This document shows, in pieces, positions 8,425 through 16,839 of a stretch of 64,000 nucleotides of DNA. The notes under the pieces were generated by a model. It did no database searches. It was not told the origin of the DNA and was given only the letters and a program-made list of their open reading frames with translations. How positions within the stretch are numbered: the first letter of the stretch is position 1; every line of letters begins with the position of its first letter. Both the position numbers and the translations under genes were made by a program. The stretch is from Bacteroidota bacterium (lineage in GTDB: Bacteria; Bacteroidota; Bacteroidia; Bacteroidales; DTGW01), in contig JAKPQD010000273.1 of NCBI GenBank assembly GCA_029572965.1, forward strand, positions 62,001 to 126,000, written 5' to 3'.

Positions 8425-10464
8425 ATGTCAGAAAATAAATTTGTGCCATTTGTACCTGCAAATACAAACATGGCTGAAATGACCATTAGGGCATTGCTCA
8501 TTGGCTTAGTGTTGAGCGTAGTTTTAGGGGCAGCCAATGCTTATCTGGGATTAAAAGCCGGGATGACAATTGCAGCTACCTACCCGGCAGCTGTAATAAG
8601 CCTTGCTATTTTAAAAGCCTTTCGCGGAACAATTTTGGAAGAAAACTTTGCCCGTACTGTTGGGTCAATAGGCGAGTCGGTTGCTGCAGGGGCAATTTTT
8701 ACTTTACCGGCCTTTTATATAGCCGGACTTTGGGATCCATTTTATAGCCCTGGCAATTATATCACAGCAAGCTTAATACTAATTGCAGGAGGGATTTTGG
8801 GGATCATGTTTGTAGCGTTGCTCAGGCGCATCATGGTGGACGATGTAGAACTGCCATTCCCCGAATCGGTTGCTGCTGCCGAAATTCATAAAGCAGGACG
8901 CTCTTCTGCCGGAAATTCAAAATTTTTATTTATTGCCATTGGCGTAGGAGGCTTGGTTAAATTATTGGGCGAGTTGAGGTTTTTTGCTGTCTATTGGGAC
9001 AAATTTATCGTTTTTGCAAAACAAACTATAACCGGCACAAGCATTAAAGCCAAAGGAGGCATTCTGGCAGGATCTCCTGAAATCAGCCCTGCATATCTTG
9101 GCGTGGGTTACATCATTGGCCCGCGTTTGGCAGCATTGAACTTTAGTGGAGGTATTTTAGCATGGGGTATTTTAATCCCGATGATATTATACTTTTTGCT
9201 CCCGGGGATTGATATGGAAAGTTTAAAAACAGCCATGATTGCTGCCAATCCCGGAATTAGCCCCGACCAGGCTGAACAAAGCATAACAATAGGCTTAATA
9301 GCTCAAATAGCCAGATATATTGTAAAGCCAATTGCTATTGGGGGTATGTTAGTTGGGGCATTTTACACCTTGTTTAAAATGCGCAAGAGCCTCATTGCGG
9401 GAGTAAGCCGTTCTGTTGGAGATGTAAAAAAAGCCATGGCAGGCCACGAATTAAATATTCCCAGAAATGAAAAGGATCTAAGTTTTGGATGGATACTTCT
9501 TGGTATATTTGGAGTAGCGATTCTTACATTTATCATCACATTTTTTATTTTTCACACTACATTATTAGTAGCATTTGTGGCGGCAACAGTTTTACTTATA
9601 CTGGCCTTTTTCTTTGCAGCAGTATCAGGTTACCTGGTAGGTATTATGGGGTCAAGCAATAATCCAATAAGCGGATTGACATTAACAGCTCTTGTAGTAA
9701 CTGCATTAATTATGGTTTTGATGGGAGTAAGAGGGCAAGAAGGTGTTGCAGCTGTATTAGGTGTTGCTGCTATCGTTTGTGTTTCGGCAGCTGTAGCCGG
9801 AGAGATGCTGCAAGACCTAAAAGCCGGACATATCCTTGGCGGTACACCTTGGAAAATGCAAACTGGAGATATTGTTGGGGTAATTCTATCGTCATTAGTT
9901 ATGTTTGGGGTCTTAGTGCTATTGAACAACGGAGATATTGCCCAGGGTGTGCGCGACGGATACCAGGGCGGTTTTGGAAGTTCAAATCTTTCGGCCCCGC
10001 AAGCAGGCCTGATGGCTCTTCTTTCAAAAGGAATTGTTGGGGGCGATATGGCTTGGCCTTTAATTATTGCAGGGATGCTATTAGGGGCATCATTAATTTT
10101 GATGCAGGCCAAAAGCCCTATGCTTATTTGTGTAGGCATTTACCTTCCTTTGCAAACTACTTTTGCTATATTCATTGGGGGCATGTTAAAAGGTATTGCA
10201 GATATGATAGCGGACAGAAATAAATATTCGCCCGAGCGTAAAGCAATAGCTGAAAATGTAGGGATACTTATTGCTTCGGGACTGATTGCCGGGGAAGCTT
10301 TGATGGGACTATTCCTTGCCGGCTTTAGGGGCTTTGATATATTCTTGACAGATTATTTCTATTTCTTTAAAAATCCAAGTTTTATGATAAGCCTCATAGT
10401 GTTGGCGGCAGTTTCTATGTTCATAATCTGGTGGCCTTTACGATATTCAAAAACAGATAATTAG
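8425..10464 (+). CDS. OPT-family oligopeptide transporter
   Basis: 679-residue inner-membrane protein with about 14-16 hydrophobic helices. The N-terminus (TIRALLIGLVLSVVLGAANAY then LGLKAGMTIAATYPAAVIS) and the motif GIMGSSNNPISGLT are OPT/YSL signatures; ELPFPESVAAAEIHKAG is also characteristic. Family members move peptides or metal chelates with protons; the substrate cannot be inferred. The preceding stress protein gene is 21 bp away in the same direction, an arrangement in which a Usp may modulate the transporter (inference). Confidence 0.92.
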   Translation: MSENKFVPFVPANTNMAEMTIRALLIGLVLSVVLGAANAYLGLKAGMTIAATYPAAVISLAILKAFRGTILEENFARTVGSIGESVAAGAIFTLPAFYIAGLWDPFYSPGNYITASLILIAGGILGIMFVALLRRIMVDDVELPFPESVAAAEIHKAGRSSAGNSKFLFIAIGVGGLVKLLGELRFFAVYWDKFIVFAKQTITGTSIKAKGGILAGSPEISPAYLGVGYIIGPRLAALNFSGGILAWGILIPMILYFLLPGIDMESLKTAMIAANPGISPDQAEQSITIGLIAQIARYIVKPIAIGGMLVGAFYTLFKMRKSLIAGVSRSVGDVKKAMAGHELNIPRNEKDLSFGWILLGIFGVAILTFIITFFIFHTTLLVAFVAATVLLILAFFFAAVSGYLVGIMGSSNNPISGLTLTALVVTALIMVLMGVRGQEGVAAVLGVAAIVCVSAAVAGEMLQDLKAGHILGGTPWKMQTGDIVGVILSSLVMFGVLVLLNNGDIAQGVRDGYQGGFGSSNLSAPQAGLMALLSKGIVGGDMAWPLIIAGMLLGASLILMQAKSPMLICVGIYLPLQTTFAIFIGGMLKGIADMIADRNKYSPERKAIAENVGILIASGLIAGEALMGLFLAGFRGFDIFLTDYFYFFKNPSFMISLIVLAAVSMFIIWWPLRYSKTDN

Positions 10465-10517
10465 TAAATAAAAAATAAAAAAGTAGGACAAAAGTTTTAA
10501 AACTTTAAAAAAGGTTT

Positions 10518-10525
10518 TACCTTTG
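10518..10525 (+). promoter_or_regulatory. -7 box of the tRNA-Cys gene
   Basis: TACCTTTG matches TAnnTTTG, 13 bp before the first base of the mature tRNA. Confidence 0.6.
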
Positions 10526-10538
10526 CAGCCCTACAAAC

Positions 10539-10609
10539 GGTCGGTTGGCCGAGTGGCTAGGCACCGGTCTGCAAAACCGTGAACGGCGGTTCGAATCCGC
10601 CACCGACCT
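10539..10609 (+). tRNA. tRNA-Cys (GCA)
   Basis: Full cloverleaf: acceptor GGTCGGT/ACCGACC, D arm GCC...GGC, anticodon stem CCGGT/ACCGT... with loop CTGCAAA (anticodon GCA at 10571-10573), T arm GGCGG-TTCGAAT-CCGCC, discriminator T as is usual for Cys. CCA is not encoded. 71 nt long. Confidence 0.97.
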
Positions 10610-10615
10610 CACAAA

Positions 10616-10702
10616 ACGAGGCTGTATTTTGTGTGACAAACCAGTAACCGATTTTGATTGATGGTTCATTTTGTAACATAAAATACAGCCTCGTTCTTTT
10701 TT
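10616..10702 (+). terminator. Very long hairpin between tRNA-Cys and dnaJ
   Basis: Arms 10616-10640 and 10670-10694 pair over 25 positions with one G-A mismatch and one G-U pair; the outer 15 bp (ACGAGGCTGTATTTT) are perfect. The loop is 29 nt and has its own AACC/GGTT pairing. A TCTTTTTTA tract follows on the plus strand, so it should end the tRNA transcript. The stem is much longer than a normal terminator, and it could also act on the convergent dnaJ mRNA. Confidence 0.75.
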
Positions 10703-10710
10703 ATACCAGT

Positions 10711-11862
10711 CTATTCAAACAGGTTTCTGATTTTTTCAAAAAAGTTTTTCTCGTCTTTCTCTGGTTTTGGATCAAAATTGCTTGATTCTGCAAATTTTTC
10801 TATAATCCTTCTCTCGTCTTTAGTCAGGTTTTTAGGTATCCATACGTTGATATGCACCAGCAAATCTCCTTTGCCGTATCCGTTTACTTCAGGAAGACCT
10901 TTACCTTTAAGACGCAGAAGTTTACCCGGCTGGGTTCCGGGTTCTATTTTGATTTTCACTTTACCTTCCAGGGTAGGCACCTCTACAGTCCCTCCAAGTG
11001 CAGCAACAGGAAACGTTACAAATAAACTGAAATAAAGGTCATTACCATCGCGCAACAGTTCGGGGTGTTTTTCTTCGGCAAATGTAACTATCATATCTCC
11101 ATTGATACCTCCACGACGGGCAGCATTGCCTTTGCCCTGTACTGTCATTTGCATCCCTTCGGCAACACCGGCAGGAATTTTGATAGTTATTATCTCATCT
11201 TCTTTTACAATGCCCTCGCCATAGCAACGGGTACACTTTTGAGTAATAATTTTACCTTCGCCGCCGCAACTGGGACATGGAGAAGTGGACTGCATTTGTC
11301 CAAGAAAGGTGTTTGTAATTTTGGTCACAACGCCTTGTCCATGACAGGTACTGCAGGTAGTATGTGATGAACCTTTGGCGGCACCACTACCATTACAACT
11401 GCTACATTGTACGTATTTATTTACTTTAATTTTCTTTTCAACGCCTGTTGCAATTTCTTCAAGTGTAAGCTTAACTTTTACACGCAAATTTTGGCCTTTG
11501 CTAACGCGTTGGCCTTGATATGAGCTGCTACCAAAACCAAAACCTCCAAAGTGCCCTCCAAATATATCACCAAAGTGCGAGAAAATGTCTTCCATAGACA
11601 TTCCGCCCCCTCCAAAGCCTCCTGCTCCTGAAGCGCCTCCTACTCCAGCATGGCCATAACGGTCATAACGGGCACGCTTTTCGTCATCACTAAGAACCTC
11701 GTATGCTTCTGCTGCTTCTTTGAATTTTTCTTCAGCAGCCTTATCTCCCGGGTTGCGGTCAGGATGATATTTGAGGGCATGCTGCCTATAAGCTTTTTTA
11801 ATTTCGTCTTTGGTAGCATTCTTTGGTACCTCAAGTACTTCGTAATAATCTTTTTTCGACAT
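10711..11862 (-). CDS. dnaJ: Chaperone protein DnaJ
   Basis: Hsp40 co-chaperone that delivers substrates to DnaK and stimulates its ATPase. J domain at the N-terminus ([16 protein letters not shown] in KYHPDRNPG), Gly/Phe-rich linker (GGFGGGGMS), four CxxCxGxG zinc repeats ([32 protein letters not shown]), then the C-terminal substrate domain. 383 residues, standard length. ATG 11862 is preferred over a TTG two codons earlier. It lies 27 bp after grpE; the pair forms an operon. Confidence 0.97.
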   Translation of the reverse strand: MSKKDYYEVLEVPKNATKDEIKKAYRQHALKYHPDRNPGDKAAEEKFKEAAEAYEVLSDDEKRARYDRYGHAGVGGASGAGGFGGGGMSMEDIFSHFGDIFGGHFGGFGFGSSSYQGQRVSKGQNLRVKVKLTLEEIATGVEKKIKVNKYVQCSSCNGSGAAKGSSHTTCSTCHGQGVVTKITNTFLGQMQSTSPCPSCGGEGKIITQKCTRCYGEGIVKEDEIITIKIPAGVAEGMQMTVQGKGNAARRGGINGDMIVTFAEEKHPELLRDGNDLYFSLFVTFPVAALGGTVEVPTLEGKVKIKIEPGTQPGKLLRLKGKGLPEVNGYGKGDLLVHINVWIPKNLTKDERRIIEKFAESSNFDPKPEKDEKNFFEKIRNLFE

Positions 11863-11889
11863 GTTCAATTTTTTTAAATGGCCACAGAC

Positions 11890-12480
11890 TTATTCGCCTA
11901 CAACAACTTTAGCAAAACGCACAACCTTCTCGTCCAACAAATATCCTTTTTGAATAACATCTACTACTTTACCTGACATTTCTTTATCTTCCACCGGTAT
12001 TTTAGTAACAGCTTCATGAAAGTCAGTATCAAACGGCAGATTCTTAGCTTCGATTTCTTTCAGGCCTTTTTGCTGTATAAAGCTAATGAACTTTGCATAT
12101 ATAAGCTCTATACCCTGCTTTACAGCATCAATATCGTTGCTTTGTTCTAATGTAGCAAGGCCTCTTTCAAAATCATCCACTACAGGCAAAAGGCTTTTAA
12201 GCATTTCTTCGCCAGCATATTTTGTAAGGTCCATTTTTTCTTTGAGAGTGCGTTTACGGTAGTTGTCAAATTCTGCAGATAAACGCATGTACTTGTCTTT
12301 CCATTCGGCCGCTTCTTTTTCAAACTGAGCAACTGAAGCCTCAGTTTTTTCAACATCTTCAGCATTATTAGAATTTTGTTCTGTCATTTGTTCATTTTGT
12401 TGTGCTGAAATATTGTCAGTGCCTGTTGGTTGCTGAGCATCATTTTCCATTTTCACCTCTTCATGCTTTGCCTTTTTCAT
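11890..12480 (-). CDS. grpE: Nucleotide exchange factor GrpE
   Basis: Releases ADP from DnaK. The N-terminal 60 residues are acidic and low in complexity (Q/N/E rich), followed by a long coiled coil and the GrpE core (EYDNYRKRTLKEKMDL-like segment at about 90-105, then LLPVVDDFERGL and the C-terminal beta domain ending VRFAKVVVGE). 196 residues. First gene of grpE-dnaJ. ATG 12480 is used; an ATG 10 codons later is also possible. No heat-shock operator such as CIRCE was seen upstream. Confidence 0.96.
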   Translation of the reverse strand: MKKAKHEEVKMENDAQQPTGTDNISAQQNEQMTEQNSNNAEDVEKTEASVAQFEKEAAEWKDKYMRLSAEFDNYRKRTLKEKMDLTKYAGEEMLKSLLPVVDDFERGLATLEQSNDIDAVKQGIELIYAKFISFIQQKGLKEIEAKNLPFDTDFHEAVTKIPVEDKEMSGKVVDVIQKGYLLDEKVVRFAKVVVGE

Positions 12481-12713
12481 ATTATATGTGTAATTTTAAT
12501 ATGTTAATACCATTTATTTTGACGTATAAACTATGGTTTACTATCGGTATATGTTTATCAAAACTTTTGCCAAAACCCCAAAAACGACAAAATGACATTT
12601 GCCCGGATTAAGCTTTTTGGTCGGTAAAATTAAGTTATTCGCCGAAAGATTATTGAATTCAATATATTCTGGATAATACTTTTGATAAAAAATAATTTTA
12701 AACATTAAATAAA

Positions 12714-13250
12714 ATGAAAATGAGTTCAGGGATGTTTTGGGGTTTATTACTGATAGTAATTGGTATAAGCCTGATAATAAAAATTGTTTTTAATATTGAT
12801 TTTCCAATATTCAGGTTGATAGTAGCTTTTATTTTTATATACATTGGGATAAAAATAATTGTTGGCAAGAGTTTTCATCCTTTCTCAAGACACAAAACAG
12901 ATACTGAGGTAGTGTTTGGCGAGTCTTCATTTGACAATATTGAACCGGGGAAGGAATATTCAGTGGTTTTCAGTAAGGGTGTTATTGATTTGCGGGGGGT
13001 ACAAGCTAAAAGAGAAGGCGGGAAGGTTAAAATCTCCACTGTTTTTGGAAGTTCAGTGGTTATTGTTGACAAAAGTTTTCCTGTAAAAATAAATGTTGAT
13101 GCTGTTTTTTCGGGTGCACACCTGCCAAATGGCAATTCAACTTCGTTTGGTACCACAATATACGAGTCTGACAGCCTGGATGTGAATAACCCTTATTTAG
13201 AAATTAAAGCAGATGTGGTATTTGGCGACCTGAAGATTGAAGAAAGGTAA
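12714..13250 (+). CDS. LiaF-like membrane protein
   Basis: 178 residues: two N-terminal helices (about 7-27 and 32-50), then a soluble beta domain with the pattern VFGESSFDNI...VFGSSVVIVDKSFPV...FGTTIY...VVFGDLKI that matches the C-terminal domain of LiaF/DUF2154 (cell-wall-active antibiotics response) proteins. In Firmicutes LiaF restrains an envelope-stress two-component system; its role in Bacteroidetes is not known. No LiaRS pair is adjacent, although a LuxR-type system lies 1 kb downstream on the other strand. Confidence 0.82.
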   Translation: MKMSSGMFWGLLLIVIGISLIIKIVFNIDFPIFRLIVAFIFIYIGIKIIVGKSFHPFSRHKTDTEVVFGESSFDNIEPGKEYSVVFSKGVIDLRGVQAKREGGKVKISTVFGSSVVIVDKSFPVKINVDAVFSGAHLPNGNSTSFGTTIYESDSLDVNNPYLEIKADVVFGDLKIEER

Positions 13251-13354
13251 ATAGAAAAATTTGACAAAAATAGAATTGTTAATATTTGTAAAATGCTATA
13301 AACCAACATTTATTAACAAAAATTTCGGATATTTAGATATTAATTTTGCTGTAG

Positions 13355-13440
13355 TTAGTTAGTAGTTAGTTTTTGTTTAGGTTTTTATTTGGTTAATAAT
13401 TGGTTTAGGTGGGGCCCCGCTCTTGAAGCGGGGTTTTTCT
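13355..13440 (+). ncRNA. Candidate small RNA 1
   Basis: The -7 box TAATTTTG lies at 13341-13348, so transcription should begin near 13355. The transcript would be about 85-90 nt: GTTAGT repeats, a U/G-rich unstructured middle, then the hairpin CCCCGC-TCTTGAA-GCGGGG with TTTTTCTTTTTT. The LiaF-like gene ends 90 bp before the box; the terminator could also serve read-through from it. Ends are estimates. Confidence 0.5.
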
Positions 13441-13547
13441 TTTTTAATGCAAACTATTCAGAATAGAATTGTTAAAATATGTAAAAACCTGAAAACCAAC
13501 ATTTATTAACTAAAATCTTAGGGTTTGCAACCTTATTTTTGTAGTAT

Positions 13548-13657
13548 AATTAGTTATGTTAGTTAGTAGTTAGTTTTGTTTTTGGTTTTTTTGGTTTTTT
13601 TGGTTTTTTTTGGTTAATATTTGGTTTATGAGCCCCGCCTGGTTAGCGGGGCTTCTT
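13548..13657 (+). ncRNA. Candidate small RNA 2 (paralogue of RNA 1)
   Basis: The -7 box TATTTTTG lies at 13534-13541. The transcript would be about 105-110 nt, with the same GTTAGTTAGTAGTTAG block, then four near-repeats of GGTTTTTTT, and the hairpin AGCCCCGC-CTGGTTA-GCGGGGCT followed by TCTTTAT. It ends against the stop codon of the convergent lipoprotein gene. Confidence 0.5.
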
Positions 13658-14175
13658 TATGGCAGCATTATCTTGAAAAGAGGTTTATATCCTTTTACAA
13701 ACCCTTTATCATCAAATGTTTCGTAACCAAGGATCATCGAATGAACTTTTTTAATAAAGACTTTGTTTTTAACATCGTACATCCAGGTTTCGCGAAACTG
13801 GATTTTGCCAATTAAATCGCGGTTATTGGAAAATTCCTTTTCTATTTTTCTTATTTCAGACGGGCAAAGTGTAGTATTGGTATAATAATCCAAAACCTGT
13901 AATTCGTTGTTATAAACCTGATAAAATAAAGTGTCTATAAGTTTTTTACGTTGGAGCTGCTGCAAACATTCTTCTGTCCATTTGTCATCTTTGTCGGGGT
14001 TCTTTATTACCATATCGCAAACAATAGTATCAGCCAAAGAAATAAAGTTTAACGAGTCGTATCGGATATTTACCTTTTGATTGACAATATTGACAGGCTG
14101 TTTGTTACATGCTGCAATGATAATACCCAAAAGAATAAAAGCTTTGTAAATGTTTTTTATTATAAATTTCTTCAT
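13657..14175 (-). CDS. Hypothetical lipoprotein
   Basis: 172 residues with a lipoprotein signal peptide (hydrophobic stretch, then IIAAC, Cys23). The mature part is soluble, rich in Lys/Asp/Asn, with two further cysteines; I recognise no domain. It lies just downstream of the response regulator gene (23 bp), in the same direction, so it may be read from the same transcript. Confidence 0.75.
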   Translation of the reverse strand: MKKFIIKNIYKAFILLGIIIAACNKQPVNIVNQKVNIRYDSLNFISLADTIVCDMVIKNPDKDDKWTEECLQQLQRKKLIDTLFYQVYNNELQVLDYYTNTTLCPSEIRKIEKEFSNNRDLIGKIQFRETWMYDVKNKVFIKKVHSMILGYETFDDKGFVKGYKPLFKIMLP

Positions 14176-14198
14176 TTTTGCATAGTTTTAAAAAATTA

Positions 14199-14807
14199 TC
14201 ACAAAAACCCTTTTTGAGCAGCCACTTTGATCAGCATAGCGGTATTTTTTGCGTTAAGCTTAACAATCAGGTTTTTACGATGACTATCTACGGTAAGAGG
14301 GCTGATAAAAAGCTTTTCGGCTATCTCTGGATTGGTAAAGCCATCGGCTATGAAGTGTAAAATTTCCAATTCGCGACGTGTGAGAATAAAATTGCTATCT
14401 GCATGCTGCATGCTTTCGGCAATGTCATCGCTAAGATATTTTTTACCAGCCAATACTTTGCGTATAGCCTCTTCTATCTCAACATCAGAGGCATTTTTCA
14501 AAACATAGCCCAATGCCCCGCCAGCAATCATCTGCTTTACGAGGCTTAGTTCTTTGAAAGAGCTGATGGCAAGAATTTTAGCTTCTGGCATTTTTTTTAA
14601 AATCTGCGAGCACAAATTAATTCCATTGCCATCAGGCAATTGATAGTCAAGTAATATCAGATCAGGGGTATAGATGTCAATGATTTTTAAACATTCGGCA
14701 CACGAAAATGCCACAATGCACTCCCGGGCAATTTTCTTGTCTGTTACAAGCTTTTGTAAACCTTCAACAACTACAGGATGATCGTCAACAATTAAGATTT
14801 GGGACAT
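14199..14807 (-). CDS. LuxR/NarL-type response regulator
   Basis: 202 residues: REC domain (1-120) with acidic pair Asp8-Asp9, phospho-acceptor Asp54 in LILLDYQLPDG, and Lys near 104 (GYVLKNAS); then a LuxR-type helix-turn-helix (LTRRELEILHFIADGFTNPE to TVDSHRKNLIVKL). The natural partner is the histidine kinase encoded 110 bp upstream on the same strand. It has its own candidate promoter box, so the two genes may be partly uncoupled. Confidence 0.94.
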   Translation of the reverse strand: MSQILIVDDHPVVVEGLQKLVTDKKIARECIVAFSCAECLKIIDIYTPDLILLDYQLPDGNGINLCSQILKKMPEAKILAISSFKELSLVKQMIAGGALGYVLKNASDVEIEEAIRKVLAGKKYLSDDIAESMQHADSNFILTRRELEILHFIADGFTNPEIAEKLFISPLTVDSHRKNLIVKLNAKNTAMLIKVAAQKGFL

Positions 14808-14825
14808 ATTTTAAAAAATATGTAA

Positions 14826-14833
14826 CAAACATA
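14826..14833 (-). promoter_or_regulatory. Putative -7 box for the response regulator
   Basis: TATGTTTG on the minus strand, an exact TAnnTTTG match 19 bp before ATG 14807. Confidence 0.4.
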
Positions 14834-14917
14834 CATATTTTTCAGCATGCTGCCAAGATTTTACATACCAAACTTGGGGTTATCTCTGTGATTGTCAATA
14901 AAGTTAGCCATTTAGAC

Positions 14918-16744
14918 TTATAATAAAGAAAATTCTATAGTGTATTCAACACCTTGTCGAGGCTTTGAGGCTACGTCAATAGAACCATTCATAAGCTCTA
15001 CCCGTGACTTTACACTGTCAATACCCATTCCTTTCTGAAGTTTGGCTATTTCAGGGCCAAACCCAATACCATTATCCTGAACAATAAGGCATAAGCGATC
15101 TTGTTCCTGAATCATCTGAACAACAAGCTCTGTGGCTTGTGAGTGTTTAAGAGCATTGTTGACTAGCTCCTGTACAATGCGAAAACTATTGATTTCAAGC
15201 TCAGGTTTAATGCGTTGAAACGCACCCACAAACTGAAAACTGATGTTCATCTGGCACGATTCGTTTAATGAAGCACAAAAGTCTGATAGCGCATCTTTAA
15301 GTCCACTACGTATAAGGGCCTCAGGCATCATGTTATGTGCCACCCTCCTAAGTTCTTTAATTGATGCATCAAGCATATTTAGGGCATGGTCAAATTCTTT
15401 GGCCGATTGCTCTGAAACAATGGCATTGCCTTTCATACTGCTAAGTGATAACTTTACTCCCGACAACATACCTCCCAAACCGTCGTGAAGGTCGCGGGCC
15501 AAGCGCTGACGCTCTGTTTCTTCACCCTTAATGATAAGTTGAGAGGCTAATATTTTATGATCTTTTTCAAGCTGAACCAGCCTTTGCTCATGGATTTCGA
15601 GGTTCCTTTCGGCCAAAACTCTTTTATTTTTTAGTGCTTTGTAAATAAAGTAACCTAACCCTAACAATAAAAGTATTATTACAACAGATATGCCCAGATA
15701 AGCTCTTTGCAATTTCTTTTGGGCAGTAAGTTTCATTATCTGCTTTTCTTGTTGAACAGTATTATAGCGGGTTTCAAGCTCAAAAATTTTATGAGTCTTT
15801 TCGCTGTTATAAATTGAATCCCGAATGGTCATATAAATGACATAATTCTCTTTGGAACGTTTATAATCACCAGCGCGTTCGTATATGTAGGCCAAATCTT
15901 CGTACAAAAACTGAATACCCTGCAATTGGTTGTTTTTAACGCTGTAATCAATACATTCTGTTAGTTCGCAAATGGCTTGCCGATGTTGCCCAATCATTGA
16001 ATAAACCATGCTCAAAGGGCGCTTTAAGCCCATTAGTCTGTTTGTGTCATGAATCTCAGCATAAAGCTGTTTTGCTTTTAATAGATAAGAAATGGCCAAA
16101 CCAGGCTTTTCGAGTTTTCTGTATGTATTGCCAATGTTATGATATGCTATTCCCTCGCCTTCTTTATTCCCTATTTTATGGGCTATTTCCAATGACTTTT
16201 TATAAAAATTAATGCCAAGATAATAATCCTCTGCTTTTTGAGGTATAGAACGATTCTCGCAATACTCCCTGGAAGTTTCAAGATTACCTATGTGCGAATA
16301 TGTTTTTGCCATTCCAAGGCTATCTTTGTTTTTCAAATAAAATTCCAACGCAGCTTGATAGTATCCTTTGGATTTTTCGTATTTTTCCATCAGATAAAAA
16401 ATATATCCAAGCATGAATTTTATTTCAGCAATTTGGGCTTCATTATTTCTGGCTTGTTCAATTCTAAGTGCATCAATAAAGTAGCCGGTAGCAGTACTAA
16501 ACTCTTCACGCCGGATATTGATTTTACCTTTATATTGTAAAGCAATGCTTACATAGTCGGGACGTTTAGATTTTGATGCGTCTTTTTCCAGCTGCTCGGC
16601 ATAGAAAAATGCAGAATCAAGTTTTTTATCCATACAACGGATAATATCATTTCTCAAAATTGAGAAATGAGTATTTTTATCTTGCGCAAACAAGCCAACA
16701 TTAAAGCAAAACTGCAACCCAAGCAGAATTAGTCCAAACCGCAT
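14918..16744 (-). CDS. TPR sensor histidine kinase (HisKA_3 type)
   Basis: 608 residues. Signal peptide 1-20 (ending GLFAQ), about six TPR-like helical repeats (30-330; e.g. AKTYSHIGNLETS, GIAYHNIGNTYRKL), one membrane helix (about 350-370), coiled coil, then the HisKA_3 phospho-acceptor motif RDLHDGLGG with His420, and an HATPase domain (NALKHS, DNGIGFG, GMGIDS). It senses an unknown periplasmic cue through the TPR region and should phosphorylate the LuxR-type regulator next to it. Standard Bacteroidetes architecture. Confidence 0.94.
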   Translation of the reverse strand: MRFGLILLGLQFCFNVGLFAQDKNTHFSILRNDIIRCMDKKLDSAFFYAEQLEKDASKSKRPDYVSIALQYKGKINIRREEFSTATGYFIDALRIEQARNNEAQIAEIKFMLGYIFYLMEKYEKSKGYYQAALEFYLKNKDSLGMAKTYSHIGNLETSREYCENRSIPQKAEDYYLGINFYKKSLEIAHKIGNKEGEGIAYHNIGNTYRKLEKPGLAISYLLKAKQLYAEIHDTNRLMGLKRPLSMVYSMIGQHRQAICELTECIDYSVKNNQLQGIQFLYEDLAYIYERAGDYKRSKENYVIYMTIRDSIYNSEKTHKIFELETRYNTVQQEKQIMKLTAQKKLQRAYLGISVVIILLLLGLGYFIYKALKNKRVLAERNLEIHEQRLVQLEKDHKILASQLIIKGEETERQRLARDLHDGLGGMLSGVKLSLSSMKGNAIVSEQSAKEFDHALNMLDASIKELRRVAHNMMPEALIRSGLKDALSDFCASLNESCQMNISFQFVGAFQRIKPELEINSFRIVQELVNNALKHSQATELVVQMIQEQDRLCLIVQDNGIGFGPEIAKLQKGMGIDSVKSRVELMNGSIDVASKPRQGVEYTIEFSLL

Positions 16745-16763
16745 ATTTTTTTTACCATTATTA

Positions 16764-16771
16764 CAAAAATA
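16764..16771 (-). promoter_or_regulatory. Putative -7 box for the histidine kinase
   Basis: TATTTTTG on the minus strand, 20 bp before ATG 16744; implies a leader of only about a dozen nucleotides. Confidence 0.4.
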
Positions 16772-16839
16772 ACAGTAAATATCTGCATAAAAATCCTTCT
16801 TTCAGGGGATAAGAGGCTAAGTGTTGAAAAACAAAAGTT

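Larger units (their letters stand above)
13269..13657 (+). repeat. Two tandem copies of a ~190-bp promoter/terminator cassette
   Basis: AATAGAATTGTT occurs at 13269 and again at 13462, a period of 193 bp. Each copy then has CCAACATTTATTAAC, a TAnnTTTG box, GTTAGTTAGTAGTTAGTTTT, a G/T-rich stretch with GGTTAAT and TTGGTTTA, and a GC-rich hairpin (CCCCGC/GCGGGG). The sequence between the shared blocks differs freely. No ORF is conserved between the copies. Confidence 0.85.

Noticed and set aside
9630-10139. 169-codon minus-strand frame inside the OPT transporter
   Set aside because: Antisense shadow of a well-supported membrane protein; low-complexity Pro/Ala/Ile composition.
13560-13625. GGTTTTTTT repeats as a coding or phase-variable tract
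   Set aside because: There is no ORF across them; better explained as the U-rich middle of the candidate RNA.
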